A DNA stretch of 64,000 nt from contig NZ_RWGU01000048.1 in the NCBI RefSeq assembly GCF_003944755.1, forward strand, positions 306,816 to 370,815. The letters run 5' to 3'. The DNA is from Rhodovulum robiginosum. GTDB lineage: Bacteria > Pseudomonadota > Alphaproteobacteria > Rhodobacterales > Rhodobacteraceae. This document shows positions 9,074 through 18,915 of the stretch, in pieces. The position numbers were made by a program, and so were the translations under genes. The notes under the pieces were generated by a model. It saw only the letters and a list, made by a program, of their open reading frames with translations. It had not been told where the DNA came from and searched no databases. The first letter of the stretch is position 1, and every line of letters begins with the position of its first letter.

Positions 9074-10159
9074 ATGAACTGGATCGCCCTGTCCACCCCC
9101 GAGAACGTGCCTCTCCCGCCGGGACCTGCGGCGGCGCATGCGGCCTGCCCGCCGCGCGACGGGCTGATCCCGCGGGGCGGGCTGGTGATGGAGGTCGATC
9201 TCGGCCGCGACACCGGGGCCGAAGAGACCCTCTTGCTGCTGCACCGGCAGGGCGACCTGATTAGCCACGTTTCGTTTCACCGCGCGCCCGGAGGGCAGTT
9301 TGCCTTCGCCCAGCGGCTGGGCAAGGAACGGCGCCAGCAAGTGCTTGCCGTGCCCGCACCGCGCTGCGTCGGGTCCGCCCGCCTGACGCTGAGTTGGGAT
9401 TGCGCCAGTGGCCGTGGCCTCTTCGCGCTGGAGCTGTTGCAGGAGGGCACTCTGGTTCGGCGGGTCTTTGCCAACCCCTTGCCCTGGCGCCGCGCCGACA
9501 TTGCCGAGCTGGAGCAGGGCGGGCCCGGCGCGCACGTGGGCCCGGCGATCGGGTATTTCGGCCTGTCCGACCGGCCGCTGCCGGTGGGGCTGGCCCCCAG
9601 CCTGGCCACGGGCACGCCGGTGCGCACCGCGGAAGGCTATGTGCCGGTCGAGCGGCTGCGCCCCGGCGACATGATCGAAACGCTCAGCCACGGGCCCCTG
9701 CCGCTTTGTCACACCCACGGGTGGGAGCTGCCGGCCCGCGGCCTGTTCCGGCCCGTGCGTCTGTTGGCGCCGTTCATGGGGCTCAGGCGCGATGTGATGG
9801 TCGCAGCCGGGCAGCGGCTGGTACTGGGCGGGGCCGATGTCGAGTACATGTTCGGCGCCGAGGCGGTGCTGGTCGAGGCGCGGGCGCTGGCCGGCACCAT
9901 CGCCGCGCACGAGGAAGGCCAGGCCCGCACGATCCGCTATCACCATGTCCTGCTCGAACAGCACGCGGTCCTCGACGTGGCCGGCTGCGCGATGGAAAGC
10001 CTTTACATGGGCGGCGTCAGCGGCCAGCCAGAGCTCCTGGCCACCAGCTTTCTCGGCGGTCTCGCCCCCGAGGCGCTGCCGCGCCATGACACCGACGATC
10101 TGCGCACGCTCAGCGATTACGAGGCCGCCGCCCTGCTGGCGGCGATGTCGCGGCTCTGA
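9074..10159 (+). CDS. Hint-domain protein with N-terminal LamG-like region
   Basis: 361 residues. The C-terminal half (about 177-340) is a Hedgehog/intein-type Hint module: [28 protein letters not shown] is the usual opening, followed by [11 protein letters not shown] and QRLVLGG blocks. Residues about 30-140 look like a beta-rich, LamG-like region. Such proteins are common in Rhodobacterales, often in several copies. Hint folds can self-cleave, but here the N-terminal nucleophile position after ATGTPV has no cysteine, so splicing is doubtful. The start at 9074 has AAGGGG nine bases upstream; an earlier in-frame ATG at 9044 is possible. The biological role is unknown. A second Hint protein lies at 22600-23394. 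Confidence 0.82.
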   Translation: MNWIALSTPENVPLPPGPAAAHAACPPRDGLIPRGGLVMEVDLGRDTGAEETLLLLHRQGDLISHVSFHRAPGGQFAFAQRLGKERRQQVLAVPAPRCVGSARLTLSWDCASGRGLFALELLQEGTLVRRVFANPLPWRRADIAELEQGGPGAHVGPAIGYFGLSDRPLPVGLAPSLATGTPVRTAEGYVPVERLRPGDMIETLSHGPLPLCHTHGWELPARGLFRPVRLLAPFMGLRRDVMVAAGQRLVLGGADVEYMFGAEAVLVEARALAGTIAAHEEGQARTIRYHHVLLEQHAVLDVAGCAMESLYMGGVSGQPELLATSFLGGLAPEALPRHDTDDLRTLSDYEAAALLAAMSRL

Positions 10160-10172
10160 CAGGCGTCGGGCG

Positions 10173-10814
10173 CTAGCTGGGGCCGGTGGCCACGCGTCGC
10201 GTCGCCAGCACCCATTCGGTGAGATCCGACAGCACGCCGCCCGCCGCGGTATCGTACCCGGCAAGGATGCTCTCGTTGCCGAGGTCGGCCACGGCCACCT
10301 CTGCGGAAAAGCGTCGGGTGGCCACCACCGAGGCGGCGTCTTCGCGCACCAGCCGCGCGATCAGGGTCACGCGCACCACCGCGCTCTCGGTGCCGGGCAC
10401 CAGCGCGGCATGGAAATCCGTCAGCCTCGTCACCAGCGCCACGTCCCCGGATGTCGATAGCGGCCGGCGCCCGACGAAGCGAAACGCGCCGGTGCGCTCG
10501 AACCCGTCGACCATGGCGGTCTGCAGCATCACGGGCGCGTTCTCGCTCCACCGTGCGTCGGGCAGGTACTGGATCTGGGTCGGGCTGGGGCGCACCATGA
10601 TGCTTTCGGTGTCGAGCGCGCCGCTGGCTGCGGGAACCTCGACGACGAAATCGATCGCCTGTGCCCGGCCGCGCGCGACCGGCAGCGTGGCGGGCGCGCG
10701 GATTTCGTAGACATTCTGCGGCACGTTCGTCCGGCTGAGCGCCCCGACGGCGGCACAGCCCGAGAGCGACACGGACAAAGCGAGACAGAGAATAAGCAGG
10801 CGCAGCATAAGCAT
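10173..10814 (-). CDS. ABC-type transport auxiliary lipoprotein (PqiC/MlaC-position partner)
   Basis: A 213-residue lipoprotein with lipobox LSGC (Cys20) after a hydrophobic signal. The body matches the ABC_trans_aux family (YEIRAPATLPVARG near the N terminus, then a VRPSPTQIQYLPDARW segment), as found in PqiC. It is the last gene of a four-gene operon and follows the MCE-protein gene with a two-base gap. Family members sit on the inner face of the outer membrane and work with MCE proteins in lipid movement between membranes. A position-based role in this transporter is likely. Confidence 0.85.
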   Translation of the reverse strand: MLMLRLLILCLALSVSLSGCAAVGALSRTNVPQNVYEIRAPATLPVARGRAQAIDFVVEVPAASGALDTESIMVRPSPTQIQYLPDARWSENAPVMLQTAMVDGFERTGAFRFVGRRPLSTSGDVALVTRLTDFHAALVPGTESAVVRVTLIARLVREDAASVVATRRFSAEVAVADLGNESILAGYDTAAGGVLSDLTEWVLATRRVATGPS

Positions 10815-10816
10815 CC

Positions 10817-12556
10817 CTAACGTCTGAAGACCGGGTCTTCGCGCCCGAGAAAGTAGCGGGCGGGATCGCGGTCGATCCGGGTAACGAGGCGGTCGAGATT
10901 TGTTACAAGCTCGCGCATCTCGCGTGCGAGCACGGTGTATTGCGGCAACCCGCCATCGGCAAAGGCCCTCAGCGGCGGACCGAGGCTGGCGGCGGTGCGC
11001 TGCACCTCGTCGGCGGCGGCGGTGGCGCGTTCGGCGGTTTGGCGCAGCTCGTTCGTGATCGCCGGCACATCGTCGGAGACCTGCGCGATGGCGTCATCCA
11101 GCCGCGAAAGCGTGTCGCGCAACTGGGTGGTCATCTCGCCGACATCCTCGTTCAGCACCTGGTCGGCCGAGGTAAAGGCGCGGTCGGCGGCGGCCAGCGC
11201 GGCATCCCCGGTCTCCAGCGCCGTGTTGAGGCGGGCAAGCGTTTCGTTGGCGTTCGAAAATGTCTCGGTCACGGTCTCCAGCGAGGTCGACAGCTCGGCC
11301 GAAATGCCGTCGATCCGGCCGGCCGCGGCCGAGAGATCGGTGCCCACCGTGTCGACCACGCCCGCCGCTGTCTCGGTGGCGTCGCGGATATCGGCGACGA
11401 TTGCGGGCAGGTCGTTCTCGGCAAAGGTCGCCGCCGATGCGACCACGCGCCCGGCCTCGGCGATCAGCGACCGGGCCTCGGCGACCAGCGCGGTGCCGTC
11501 GACCGCGAGGAACGTGTCGAACCGCTCGGCGGCGGTATCGATGCTGGTCATCGTGCGCGACATGTCGGCCAACATGACGTCGGCGGCCTGCAATGTCGAT
11601 TCCGCCTGTGCGAGCCGCGCCGAGGCCAGCGTGCCCGTGGAGCGGAATTCCTGCAGCATCGCGCGGGCGTCGGCCCCGATCTCGTCGATCTGCCGGCGCA
11701 CGCCGTCGGCGGCCTCGGTCATGTCGCTCACCAGGCGCGGCAGGTCCTCGCGGATGAAGACATCGGCGGAATCGAGCGCCGCGCGCCCGCTTTCCAGCGT
11801 GGCATCGCCTGTCTCTAGCGACTGCTCGGCCCGCTGGGCAAGGTCGGTCACCGCCACGAGGGTGGTGTCGGCGGTATCCAGCATATCCACCGCGGCCACC
11901 GATATCGCCTCCAGCCGGCTGGTGAAGGCGGCGATTTCCTCGCTCGACGTGGCGATCGTGTCGGTCACCGACGAGAAATCGTCGAGCGCGCGGCCCAGAT
12001 CGCCCGAGGAACGTTCGAGGTTTTCCAGGATCGACGTGATGCGCGCCTGGTTTTCGGGGCCGAGCAACTCGGTCAGTTGACGGGTCAGTGCCAGCACCTC
12101 TTCGATGATCGCGGGGGCGTCCTCGCTGAGGGTCTGCAGCACAGATCGTCCGGCGGGTATGACCGGGATTTCCTCTTCCGTCTGCGCCTTCAACAGCGGG
12201 TCGCCCTGGTCGCCGGCGGAGAGGCTGACAAAAGACAGCCCCGTGACGCCCTGGGATTCGATGGTCGCCACCGTGCTGGTGCGCACGGGCGTGTCGGCCT
12301 CGACCTCGATGCGCACCCTGATGTTGCCGGTCTGTTCAGGCGACAGGCGCACGTCCACCACCTGGCCCACCGGCAGCCCGCTAAAGCGCACCTCGGACGC
12401 GGTCGACAGCCCCGAAACGGTGGGAAACTCGATATCGTAATAGGCGAATTGCCGGTCGAGCTCGACCCGCGCGAACCACATGAAAAACAGCAAGAGGCCG
12501 ACAAAGCCGGCCAGCGTAAAGGCCCCGATCAGGACGTAATTCGCACGGGTTTCCAT
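10817..12556 (-). CDS. MCE-family (MlaD-like) substrate-binding protein with long coiled coil
   Basis: 579 residues. One N-terminal membrane helix (about 7-27, YVLIGAFTLAGFVGLLLFFMW) anchors the protein. A single MCE domain covers about 40-120 (YDIEFPTVSGLSTASEVRFSG... GVTGLSFVSL). From about 160 to 540 there is a very long alanine-, threonine- and aspartate-rich region with heptad character. MCE proteins form hexamers that carry lipids across the periplasm. The long helical tail would give a needle or tube much longer than E. coli MlaD (about 180 residues). It lies downstream of the ATPase and permease genes, with nine bases between stop and start. Confidence 0.9.
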   Translation of the reverse strand: METRANYVLIGAFTLAGFVGLLLFFMWFARVELDRQFAYYDIEFPTVSGLSTASEVRFSGLPVGQVVDVRLSPEQTGNIRVRIEVEADTPVRTSTVATIESQGVTGLSFVSLSAGDQGDPLLKAQTEEEIPVIPAGRSVLQTLSEDAPAIIEEVLALTRQLTELLGPENQARITSILENLERSSGDLGRALDDFSSVTDTIATSSEEIAAFTSRLEAISVAAVDMLDTADTTLVAVTDLAQRAEQSLETGDATLESGRAALDSADVFIREDLPRLVSDMTEAADGVRRQIDEIGADARAMLQEFRSTGTLASARLAQAESTLQAADVMLADMSRTMTSIDTAAERFDTFLAVDGTALVAEARSLIAEAGRVVASAATFAENDLPAIVADIRDATETAAGVVDTVGTDLSAAAGRIDGISAELSTSLETVTETFSNANETLARLNTALETGDAALAAADRAFTSADQVLNEDVGEMTTQLRDTLSRLDDAIAQVSDDVPAITNELRQTAERATAAADEVQRTAASLGPPLRAFADGGLPQYTVLAREMRELVTNLDRLVTRIDRDPARYFLGREDPVFRR

Positions 12557-12565
12557 CTGGATCGC

Positions 12566-13351
12566 TTACTCCCTTGCCGAATGCGCCGCAATCGCGTCGC
12601 GCGCGGCGCGCGCGCGGGGGCCGCGAAAATACTCCTGCACCCAAGGATGGTCGACATCGAGCATCGAGTCGATGGTGCCGGTCACGAGCACACGCTTTTC
12701 GGCCAGAACCGCGATCCGGTCGCAGGTGGCATAAAGCGTGTCGAGGTCATGGGTGACCAGGAACACGGTCAGCCCCATGGTGCGCGAAAGGCTGCGGATC
12801 AGGTCGTCAAAGGCAGCCGCCCCGATCGGGTCGAGCCCGGCCGTAGGCTCGTCGAGAAAGACGACCTCGGGGTCGAGCGCCAGAGCGCGTGCCAGCCCCG
12901 CGCGCTTGCGCATGCCCCCCGACAACTCGGCCGGGTACTTGTCGCCGGCGTTCCACGGCAGCCCCGACAGCGAGATCTTGAGCCGCGCCAGCGCCTCGCG
13001 CGTCTCTGCGGTCAGATCCGGAATCGCCCTCAGCGGGACCTCGACATTCTCGACCACGCTCAGCGATGAAAACAGCGCGCCGTCCTGGAACATCACGCCC
13101 ACGCGTTCGCTCAGGGTCTGAAGCTCGGCCTCGCGTGCGCGGTAGACATCGGTGCCCAGCATCCTGACCTCGCCCGCCGCCGGGGCCTGAAGCCCCGCGA
13201 TGGTGCGCAGCAGCACCGACTTGCCGGTACCCGAGCCGCCCACCACGCCCAGAACCTCGCCGCGGTAGACGTCGAGATCCAGCCCGTCATGCACGACATG
13301 CGTGCCGAACTGGTTGCGCAGGCCGCGGACCTCGATGACCGTCTCTGCCAT
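12566..13351 (-). CDS. ABC transporter ATP-binding protein, MlaF type
   Basis: A 261-residue ATPase of the Mla/Ttg2A family. Walker A is GGSGTGKS (38-45), the signature is LSGGM (143-147), and Walker B is VVFLDEPTAGLDP with D167 and E168. The ATG at 13351 was chosen because the conserved domain begins there (MAETVIEVRGLRNQFG). The gene starts two bases after the permease stop codon, so the two are translationally close. It powers the MCE lipid transporter encoded by the neighbouring genes. Confidence 0.93.
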   Translation of the reverse strand: MAETVIEVRGLRNQFGTHVVHDGLDLDVYRGEVLGVVGGSGTGKSVLLRTIAGLQAPAAGEVRMLGTDVYRAREAELQTLSERVGVMFQDGALFSSLSVVENVEVPLRAIPDLTAETREALARLKISLSGLPWNAGDKYPAELSGGMRKRAGLARALALDPEVVFLDEPTAGLDPIGAAAFDDLIRSLSRTMGLTVFLVTHDLDTLYATCDRIAVLAEKRVLVTGTIDSMLDVDHPWVQEYFRGPRARAARDAIAAHSARE

Positions 13352-13353
13352 GC

Positions 13354-14493
13354 CTAGAGCCCGATCTGCTGGAAAAAGATGGAAAACAGCGCATCGGCCA
13401 GAATCACCGCGAAGATCGCGGCCACCACCGCCGACGAGGTCATCCGACCCAGCGACTCGGCGGTCTTGCCCACGGCCAGCCCCGCCTGGCAGCCGATCAC
13501 CCCGATCAACAGCGCGAAGACCGGGGCCTTGACCAGGCCCACGAAGACATTGGCCACATCGGTGCCTTCGACCAGCCGGGTCATGAACATCGCCGGCGAG
13601 ATGCCGAGCTCGATCCACGACATCAGCGCGCCGCCGAACAGGCCTGCAAGGTTGGCGATCAGCCCGAGGATCGGCAGCATCAGGATCAGCGCCAGCACGC
13701 GCGGCACGATCAGCGCGTGGCCCGGATCGATGCCCAGCGTGCGCATCGCGTCGATCTCTTCGCGCATCTTCATCGACCCGATGGCCGCGGTAAAGGCCGA
13801 GGCGGTGCGGCCGGCCACGATGATCGCGGTCAGCAGGATGCCCAGCTCGCGCAGGATAGAGATGGCGATGAGGTCGACCACGAACACCTCGGCGCCGAAC
13901 TGGCGCAGCTGCGCCGAGCCCTGAAAGGCCAGAACCACGCCGATCAGGAAGGCCATCAGCGACACGATTGGCACCGCCTGAAGCCCCACCGTTTCGCAGT
14001 GATGGGTCAGGGCCGTCAGGCGAAACGCGCGCGGACGGGCGATAATCTGGGCAAGGCGGCTGAGAAACAGGCCAAGTACGCCGGAGAACTCGGTCATGGC
14101 CAGGCGCACGCCCACCACCTGCTGGCCGAGCCCGGCAAGTATGGCGATCAGGGCACCGGGGGCCTTGGCCCGTGCCTCGGGGGCGGGCAGCGCCTCTGTC
14201 ACGGTGTCGAGGATCTGGCCGATGTCGCGCGAGGCGCCGACGATCTCGGCCCGCCGTCCATCCTCGGCGCGGGCCTTTTGCGCCGTGGCGATGGCCCAGG
14301 CGATGCTGGTGTCGATCTGCGTTGTGCCCGACAGGTCGAAGACGAGCCCGTGATCGGGCGCGACCTCGGACAGGGCACGGTGAAAGTCCGGAAACTCGTG
14401 CAGGCCGAGCGTGCCGACAAGCACCGCGCGGGCGGCGTCGGGCTCGGTCTCGATCGTGAAAGAGCCCTCTACCGGGCGCGCCGAGTGTTCCAT
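13354..14493 (-). CDS. STAS-domain fused MlaE-type permease
   Basis: The C-terminal 250 residues are an MlaE/YrbE permease with five or six membrane segments and the conserved GRTASAFTAAIGSMKMREEIDAMRTLGID block. The N-terminal part (about 10-110, FTIETEPDAARAVLVGTLG... VFDLSGTTQIDTS) is a STAS domain like the separate E. coli MlaB protein. The gene thus encodes MlaB and MlaE as one chain. The start is uncertain: 14493 (MEHSARPVEG) was chosen, but in-frame ATGs at 14511 and 14526 add 6 or 11 residues. It is the first gene of the operon. Confidence 0.9.
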   Translation of the reverse strand: MEHSARPVEGSFTIETEPDAARAVLVGTLGLHEFPDFHRALSEVAPDHGLVFDLSGTTQIDTSIAWAIATAQKARAEDGRRAEIVGASRDIGQILDTVTEALPAPEARAKAPGALIAILAGLGQQVVGVRLAMTEFSGVLGLFLSRLAQIIARPRAFRLTALTHHCETVGLQAVPIVSLMAFLIGVVLAFQGSAQLRQFGAEVFVVDLIAISILRELGILLTAIIVAGRTASAFTAAIGSMKMREEIDAMRTLGIDPGHALIVPRVLALILMLPILGLIANLAGLFGGALMSWIELGISPAMFMTRLVEGTDVANVFVGLVKAPVFALLIGVIGCQAGLAVGKTAESLGRMTSSAVVAAIFAVILADALFSIFFQQIGL

Positions 14494-14790
14494 CAGGGGC
14501 TTTTCTTGCATGGACCGGGGCCGCATGAAACAGAATGTTGTGACAATGGCGCCGCTTTGGCTGGGTGCCCGGTCCTGATCTGTGCGCCGGGGCAAGGAGG
14601 GCGGAGCGCCCGGCGGTCGTTTCGGCTGGTGCCTTCCGCGCCGGGTTCGGTCATTCGTGCCTCGTATCCCGGACAGGTCCGGGGCGCGTGCGGCTGTTCC
14701 AACCGGCAGGTGCAGGCGGGTCGCGGTCAAGAGCTCGCCTCGGGCGATAATAGGACCAGAGGCCACAAAGACCGGTCTGCGCCACCCGCG

Positions 14791-16038
<1,248 letters not shown>

Positions 16039-16084
16039 CTTCGGGATGGGCTTTGATATAGGATTCGCGCGGGAAATGAAACAA

Positions 16085-16112
16085 GGGCCCCGGCATGTGC
16101 CGCCGGGGCCAT
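16085..16112 (-). terminator. Terminator of the IalB-type gene
   Basis: GGCCCCGGC and GCCGGGGCC form a perfect stem around ATGTGCC. On the minus strand it is followed by CTTGTTTCATTT, and it begins 24 bases behind the stop codon at 16136. Confidence 0.65.
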
Positions 16113-16135
16113 CAGGCGCCGTGCCGGTCGCGGGC

Positions 16136-16669
16136 TCAGCCGCCGCAGCGTGTCTCGGCCTCTTCCGTCGCCGCGGTGAAGCCCAGAAGCGAGAACGTGT
16201 CTTCGGTCTTGGTGCCGCGCGACGACAGGCCGGTGAGGGTCGCCGCCGTGCCGCGCTTCATCTCGGTCAGGATCTTGGCGTCGTCGGCCTTGGAGGCGGG
16301 CCAGGCCCATTCGCCCTCGGTAAACAGCTCGTAGCTTGAGTCGCCTATGTCCATCTTGACGGTCGATCCGTCGGCGAAGGGATAGCCGCCGGTGAACGAC
16401 ACCTCGCCGGCCACGCCCGAGCCCGGACGGAAGGACACGAACAAAAGGATTTCGCCCCGGCGCACGGCCACCACCCGGCCGTCGCGGGTGTTGACGGTTT
16501 CCTTGGGCGCAGAGACCGCCCAGCATTCGGTCGGGTCGTCTTCGACGAAGACGCTCCAGTCGGTTTTCGCGGCGACGCGGTTGGTGGATTCCTGCGCCTG
16601 CGCGGCCCCGGCGGCCAGCATCATCGCCCCGCCGATCACGCCGCACCGCATCCAATTGGTGATGTTCAC
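16136..16669 (-). CDS. Invasion-associated locus B (IalB) family protein
   Basis: A 177-residue secreted protein with a signal peptide ending AAQA at residue 25. The mature part matches the IalB family of Rhodobacterales: [20 protein letters not shown] near the N terminus, [11 protein letters not shown] and [10 protein letters not shown] in the middle, and [13 protein letters not shown] near the end. IalB was named in Bartonella, where it affects erythrocyte entry. In free-living marine and soil bacteria it is a conserved periplasmic protein of unknown role, so the name does not imply pathogenicity. Two cysteines (ECWAV and TRCGG) could form a disulphide. Confidence 0.88.
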   Translation of the reverse strand: MNITNWMRCGVIGGAMMLAAGAAQAQESTNRVAAKTDWSVFVEDDPTECWAVSAPKETVNTRDGRVVAVRRGEILLFVSFRPGSGVAGEVSFTGGYPFADGSTVKMDIGDSSYELFTEGEWAWPASKADDAKILTEMKRGTAATLTGLSSRGTKTEDTFSLLGFTAATEEAETRCGG

Positions 16670-16938
16670 TGCAGCCTCCAGCTGTCCTTGCCTCGGTGCC
16701 CGCCGGCCGGCGTTTTGCGCCGGCCCGTTCGTGCCGCGGGCGGTGGTTGTCCCGATGGCGCGAACCTAGCGTGAAACCGCTGTGGCGTAAAAGCCCTGAT
16801 CGCGGAAAATTGCCCAGCCCCGGCGGTGCGTGGGCGGATGCCGCAGGCGCCCGGCCCGCACCGTGGCCCCGCGCGGGCGGCATCGGCCCGTCCGGCCTGC
16901 GCGGGCCGGCGGTGATCCGCCCCAAGTCGCGCCCGCTC

Positions 16939-17814
16939 TCAGGCGGCGAAATCGGATCGTGCGTAGCCTTGCAGGTACAACAGCGCGGTCAGGTCGCCGT
17001 GATTGATGCGGATATCGCACTGGGCGGCGACGGCGGGCTTGGCGTGCAGCGCGACGCCCGCGCCGGCCAGCCCCAGCATCCCGAGGTCATTGGCCCCGTC
17101 GCCCACGGCCATCACCTGGTCCAGCCCGATGCCGCGGTCGGCGGCGACGCGCCTCAGCGCCTCTACCTTGGCCTCGCGGCCGAGGATCGGCTCGGCCACC
17201 TTGCCGGTCAGCTTGCCGTTCGCCACCTCCAGCGTGTTGGCCTGATGCGCGTCAAAGCCCAGCACCTTGGCCACCCGTGCCGCGAAATTGGTGAACCCGC
17301 CCGAGACCAGCAGGCAATGGGCGCCACTTGCCTTCATCGTGGCGATCAGCGCGCGCCCGCCGGGGGTATAGCTGATCCGGTGTGCCAGCACGCGGTCGAT
17401 CACGCCCGCGTCGAGCCCGGCCAGAAGTCCTACACGCTCGCGCAAGGCGCCTTCGAAATCCAGCTCGCCATTCATTGCCCGCGCGGTGATCTCGGCCACG
17501 CGGGGGCCGATGCCGGCCTCGGCGGCCAGTTCGTCGATGCATTCCTGCTGGATCATCGTCGAATCCATGTCGGCGATCAGCATCTTCTTGCGCCGTCCCT
17601 CGGCCGGCTGGGCGACCAGGTCGATGCCTGTTGCCTGAAGTTCGTCCCAGATGTCCCAGAAATTGCCCGGTACGCGGTCCACGGCGAATTCCGCAGCCAC
17701 TCCGGGGGCCAGCCAGGCCGCGTCGCCCCCGCCCCAGGCGTTGCGCAGCGCCTCGATGGCGGCGGGCTCCAACGACGGCCGGGCCGGGTTGGCGATGAGC
17801 GTGACGACGTGCAT
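16939..17814 (-). CDS. serB: Phosphoserine phosphatase
   Basis: Removes phosphate from O-phosphoserine, the last step of serine synthesis. It is a HAD-superfamily enzyme of 291 residues with an N-terminal ACT-like part. The nucleophile motif is ADMDST (D82, general acid D84), motif II is SGG (S171), and the metal-binding motif is VGDGANDLGM (D239, D243). It is transcribed away from serC and serA, with a CPBP pseudogene between them. The spacer before its start holds a large inverted repeat with an Fnr-type box. Confidence 0.96.
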   Translation of the reverse strand: MHVVTLIANPARPSLEPAAIEALRNAWGGGDAAWLAPGVAAEFAVDRVPGNFWDIWDELQATGIDLVAQPAEGRRKKMLIADMDSTMIQQECIDELAAEAGIGPRVAEITARAMNGELDFEGALRERVGLLAGLDAGVIDRVLAHRISYTPGGRALIATMKASGAHCLLVSGGFTNFAARVAKVLGFDAHQANTLEVANGKLTGKVAEPILGREAKVEALRRVAADRGIGLDQVMAVGDGANDLGMLGLAGAGVALHAKPAVAAQCDIRINHGDLTALLYLQGYARSDFAA

Positions 17815-17880
17815 GGGCGGCTCTCGGTGCGGCTATCGGCTGCCCGCCTTTAAGCACGGGCTTTCGCCGAGGGCCAGAGG

Positions 17881-17931
17881 GCCGAAACGCGGCAATTGAC
17901 CCTGATCAAGCAGGGGCCGCCGCGTTTCGGC
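17881..17931. repeat. 13-bp perfect inverted repeat between serB and the CPBP pseudogene
   Basis: GCCGAAACGCGGC (17881-17893) and GCCGCGTTTCGGC (17919-17931) are exact reverse complements around a 25-base loop. The loop contains the Fnr-type box at 17896-17909. As RNA it would form a strong stem; as DNA it could be a composite operator. Confidence 0.8.
17896..17909. promoter_or_regulatory. Fnr-type box TTGAC-CCTG-ATCAA
   Basis: Matches the Fnr/FixK half-site pattern TTGAY-N4-RTCAA. It lies 81 bases before serB and 42 before the CPBP pseudogene start. Which promoter it served cannot be told from the sequence. Confidence 0.5.
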
Positions 17932-17951
17932 GTAGTGCGCGCCCTGACCTT

Positions 17952-18762
17952 ATGACGGAAATCGCCCATGCCGCCCGAGCCGAAAACCGATCTTTCGATG
18001 CGCGCCCTCCTGCCGTTCCTTGGGCTTACTTGGTTTTGTCCTGGGGCATTCTGGCATTTTGGCTGGCCATACCGGTGACGCTGGCCGCGCTGTTCGGGCC
18101 GCTCAGCGGCACCAAGCGGCTGTTCCTGCTCGCCGTCTACGCACCGGCCTTTGCCGCGATCGCGCTGGTGCTGGGCCATGCCGGATGGCGGGGGCTTGGC
18201 CGCTACCTCGCGCGCCTTCTGCTCTGGCGCGGCCATTGGGGATGGTATGCCGTGCTGATCGTCGGGTTGCCCGCGGCGTTTGCTCGTCAAGGGCGTCCCG
18301 CTTGGTGTGCCCTTTGCCGATGGCTGGGCCGGGCTTGCGGCGCTCGTTCTGGTGCGCAGCCTGACCGGCCCGGTCGAGGAAATGGGCTGGCGCCGGGTGT
18401 AGCAGCCACTCTTGCAGCGGCGCATGGCCCCTCTCTGGGCAGGGCTCGTCGTCGGCGCGATCTGGGGGCTGTGGCATCTTCCGGCGTTCTTCCTCAGCGG
18501 CACGCCGCAGAGCGCCTGGGGGTTGCTGCCCTTCCTCGCAGGGACCGTTGCGACAAGCGTCATCATCACCGGCCTCTTCAACGCCGCTCGGGGCAGCCTG
18601 CTTTTGCCGGTGCTGGCCCATGCCCGGCGCAACAGCCCGCTCTGGCCCGACGCCCAGCCGCACGACAGCTGGTTCTTCGTGGGCCTCGCCGTCCTTGTCG
18701 TGGGGCTGAACCTGCGCGCCTTCACCCGGTGCGATGGCGCGGCCACGGCGGTGATCGACTAG
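17952..18762 (+). pseudogene. Decayed CPBP-family intramembrane protease
   Basis: The first 330 bases (frame of ATG 17952) encode membrane segments (AYLVLSWGILAFWLAIPV, then RLFLLAVYAPAFAAIALV) up to YAVLIVGLPAAFA. The protein then continues in the frame one base later (LVKGVPLGVPFADG... SLTGPVEEMGWRRV), so there is a one-base frameshift at about 18280. That second frame hits TAG at 18400-18402, directly after the EExxxR-type motif. It then continues as QPLLQRRMAPLWAG, WHLPAFFL (the second catalytic motif) and VLAHARR, to a stop at 18760. CPBP proteins are membrane-bound glutamic proteases or abortive-infection relatives. Two independent lesions argue for a real pseudogene rather than one sequencing error, and the short distance between motifs suggests recent decay. 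Confidence 0.85.
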
Positions 18763-18870
18763 CTGCAAGCGCCCCGGCGCCGCCATGTCGCACCCGCGGT
18801 CCGTGCTGCCGCATATGCGCTGTTTTTGCACTTGCCGCGACGCGGGAACGGGCGTATGCGCGGCGGTGGG

Positions 18871-18910
18871 ACACCCCTCCCCAACGAGGGGCGCATATCT
18901 GGAAGGATAG
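18871..18910 (+). ncRNA. serC leader structure (candidate serC RNA motif)
   Basis: Two hairpins precede the serC start. The first pairs CCCCTC (18874-18879) with GAGGGG (18886-18891) around CCCAAC. The second pairs TATC (18896-18899) with GATA (18906-18909) and shows the Shine-Dalgarno-like GGAAGG in and beside its loop. A TTGCCG-N17-TATGCG promoter candidate at 18832-18860 would start transcription just before them. A conserved serC RNA motif is known upstream of serC in alphaproteobacteria; the position and size fit, but the match is from memory and not from a covariance search. Confidence 0.5.
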
Positions 18911-18915
18911 CACCA

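Noticed and set aside
18412..18762. A separate 116-residue membrane protein starting at MQRRMAPLWAG
   Set aside because: The text is the second half of a CPBP protein whose first half lies directly upstream in another frame and before a TAG; a pseudogene explains both.
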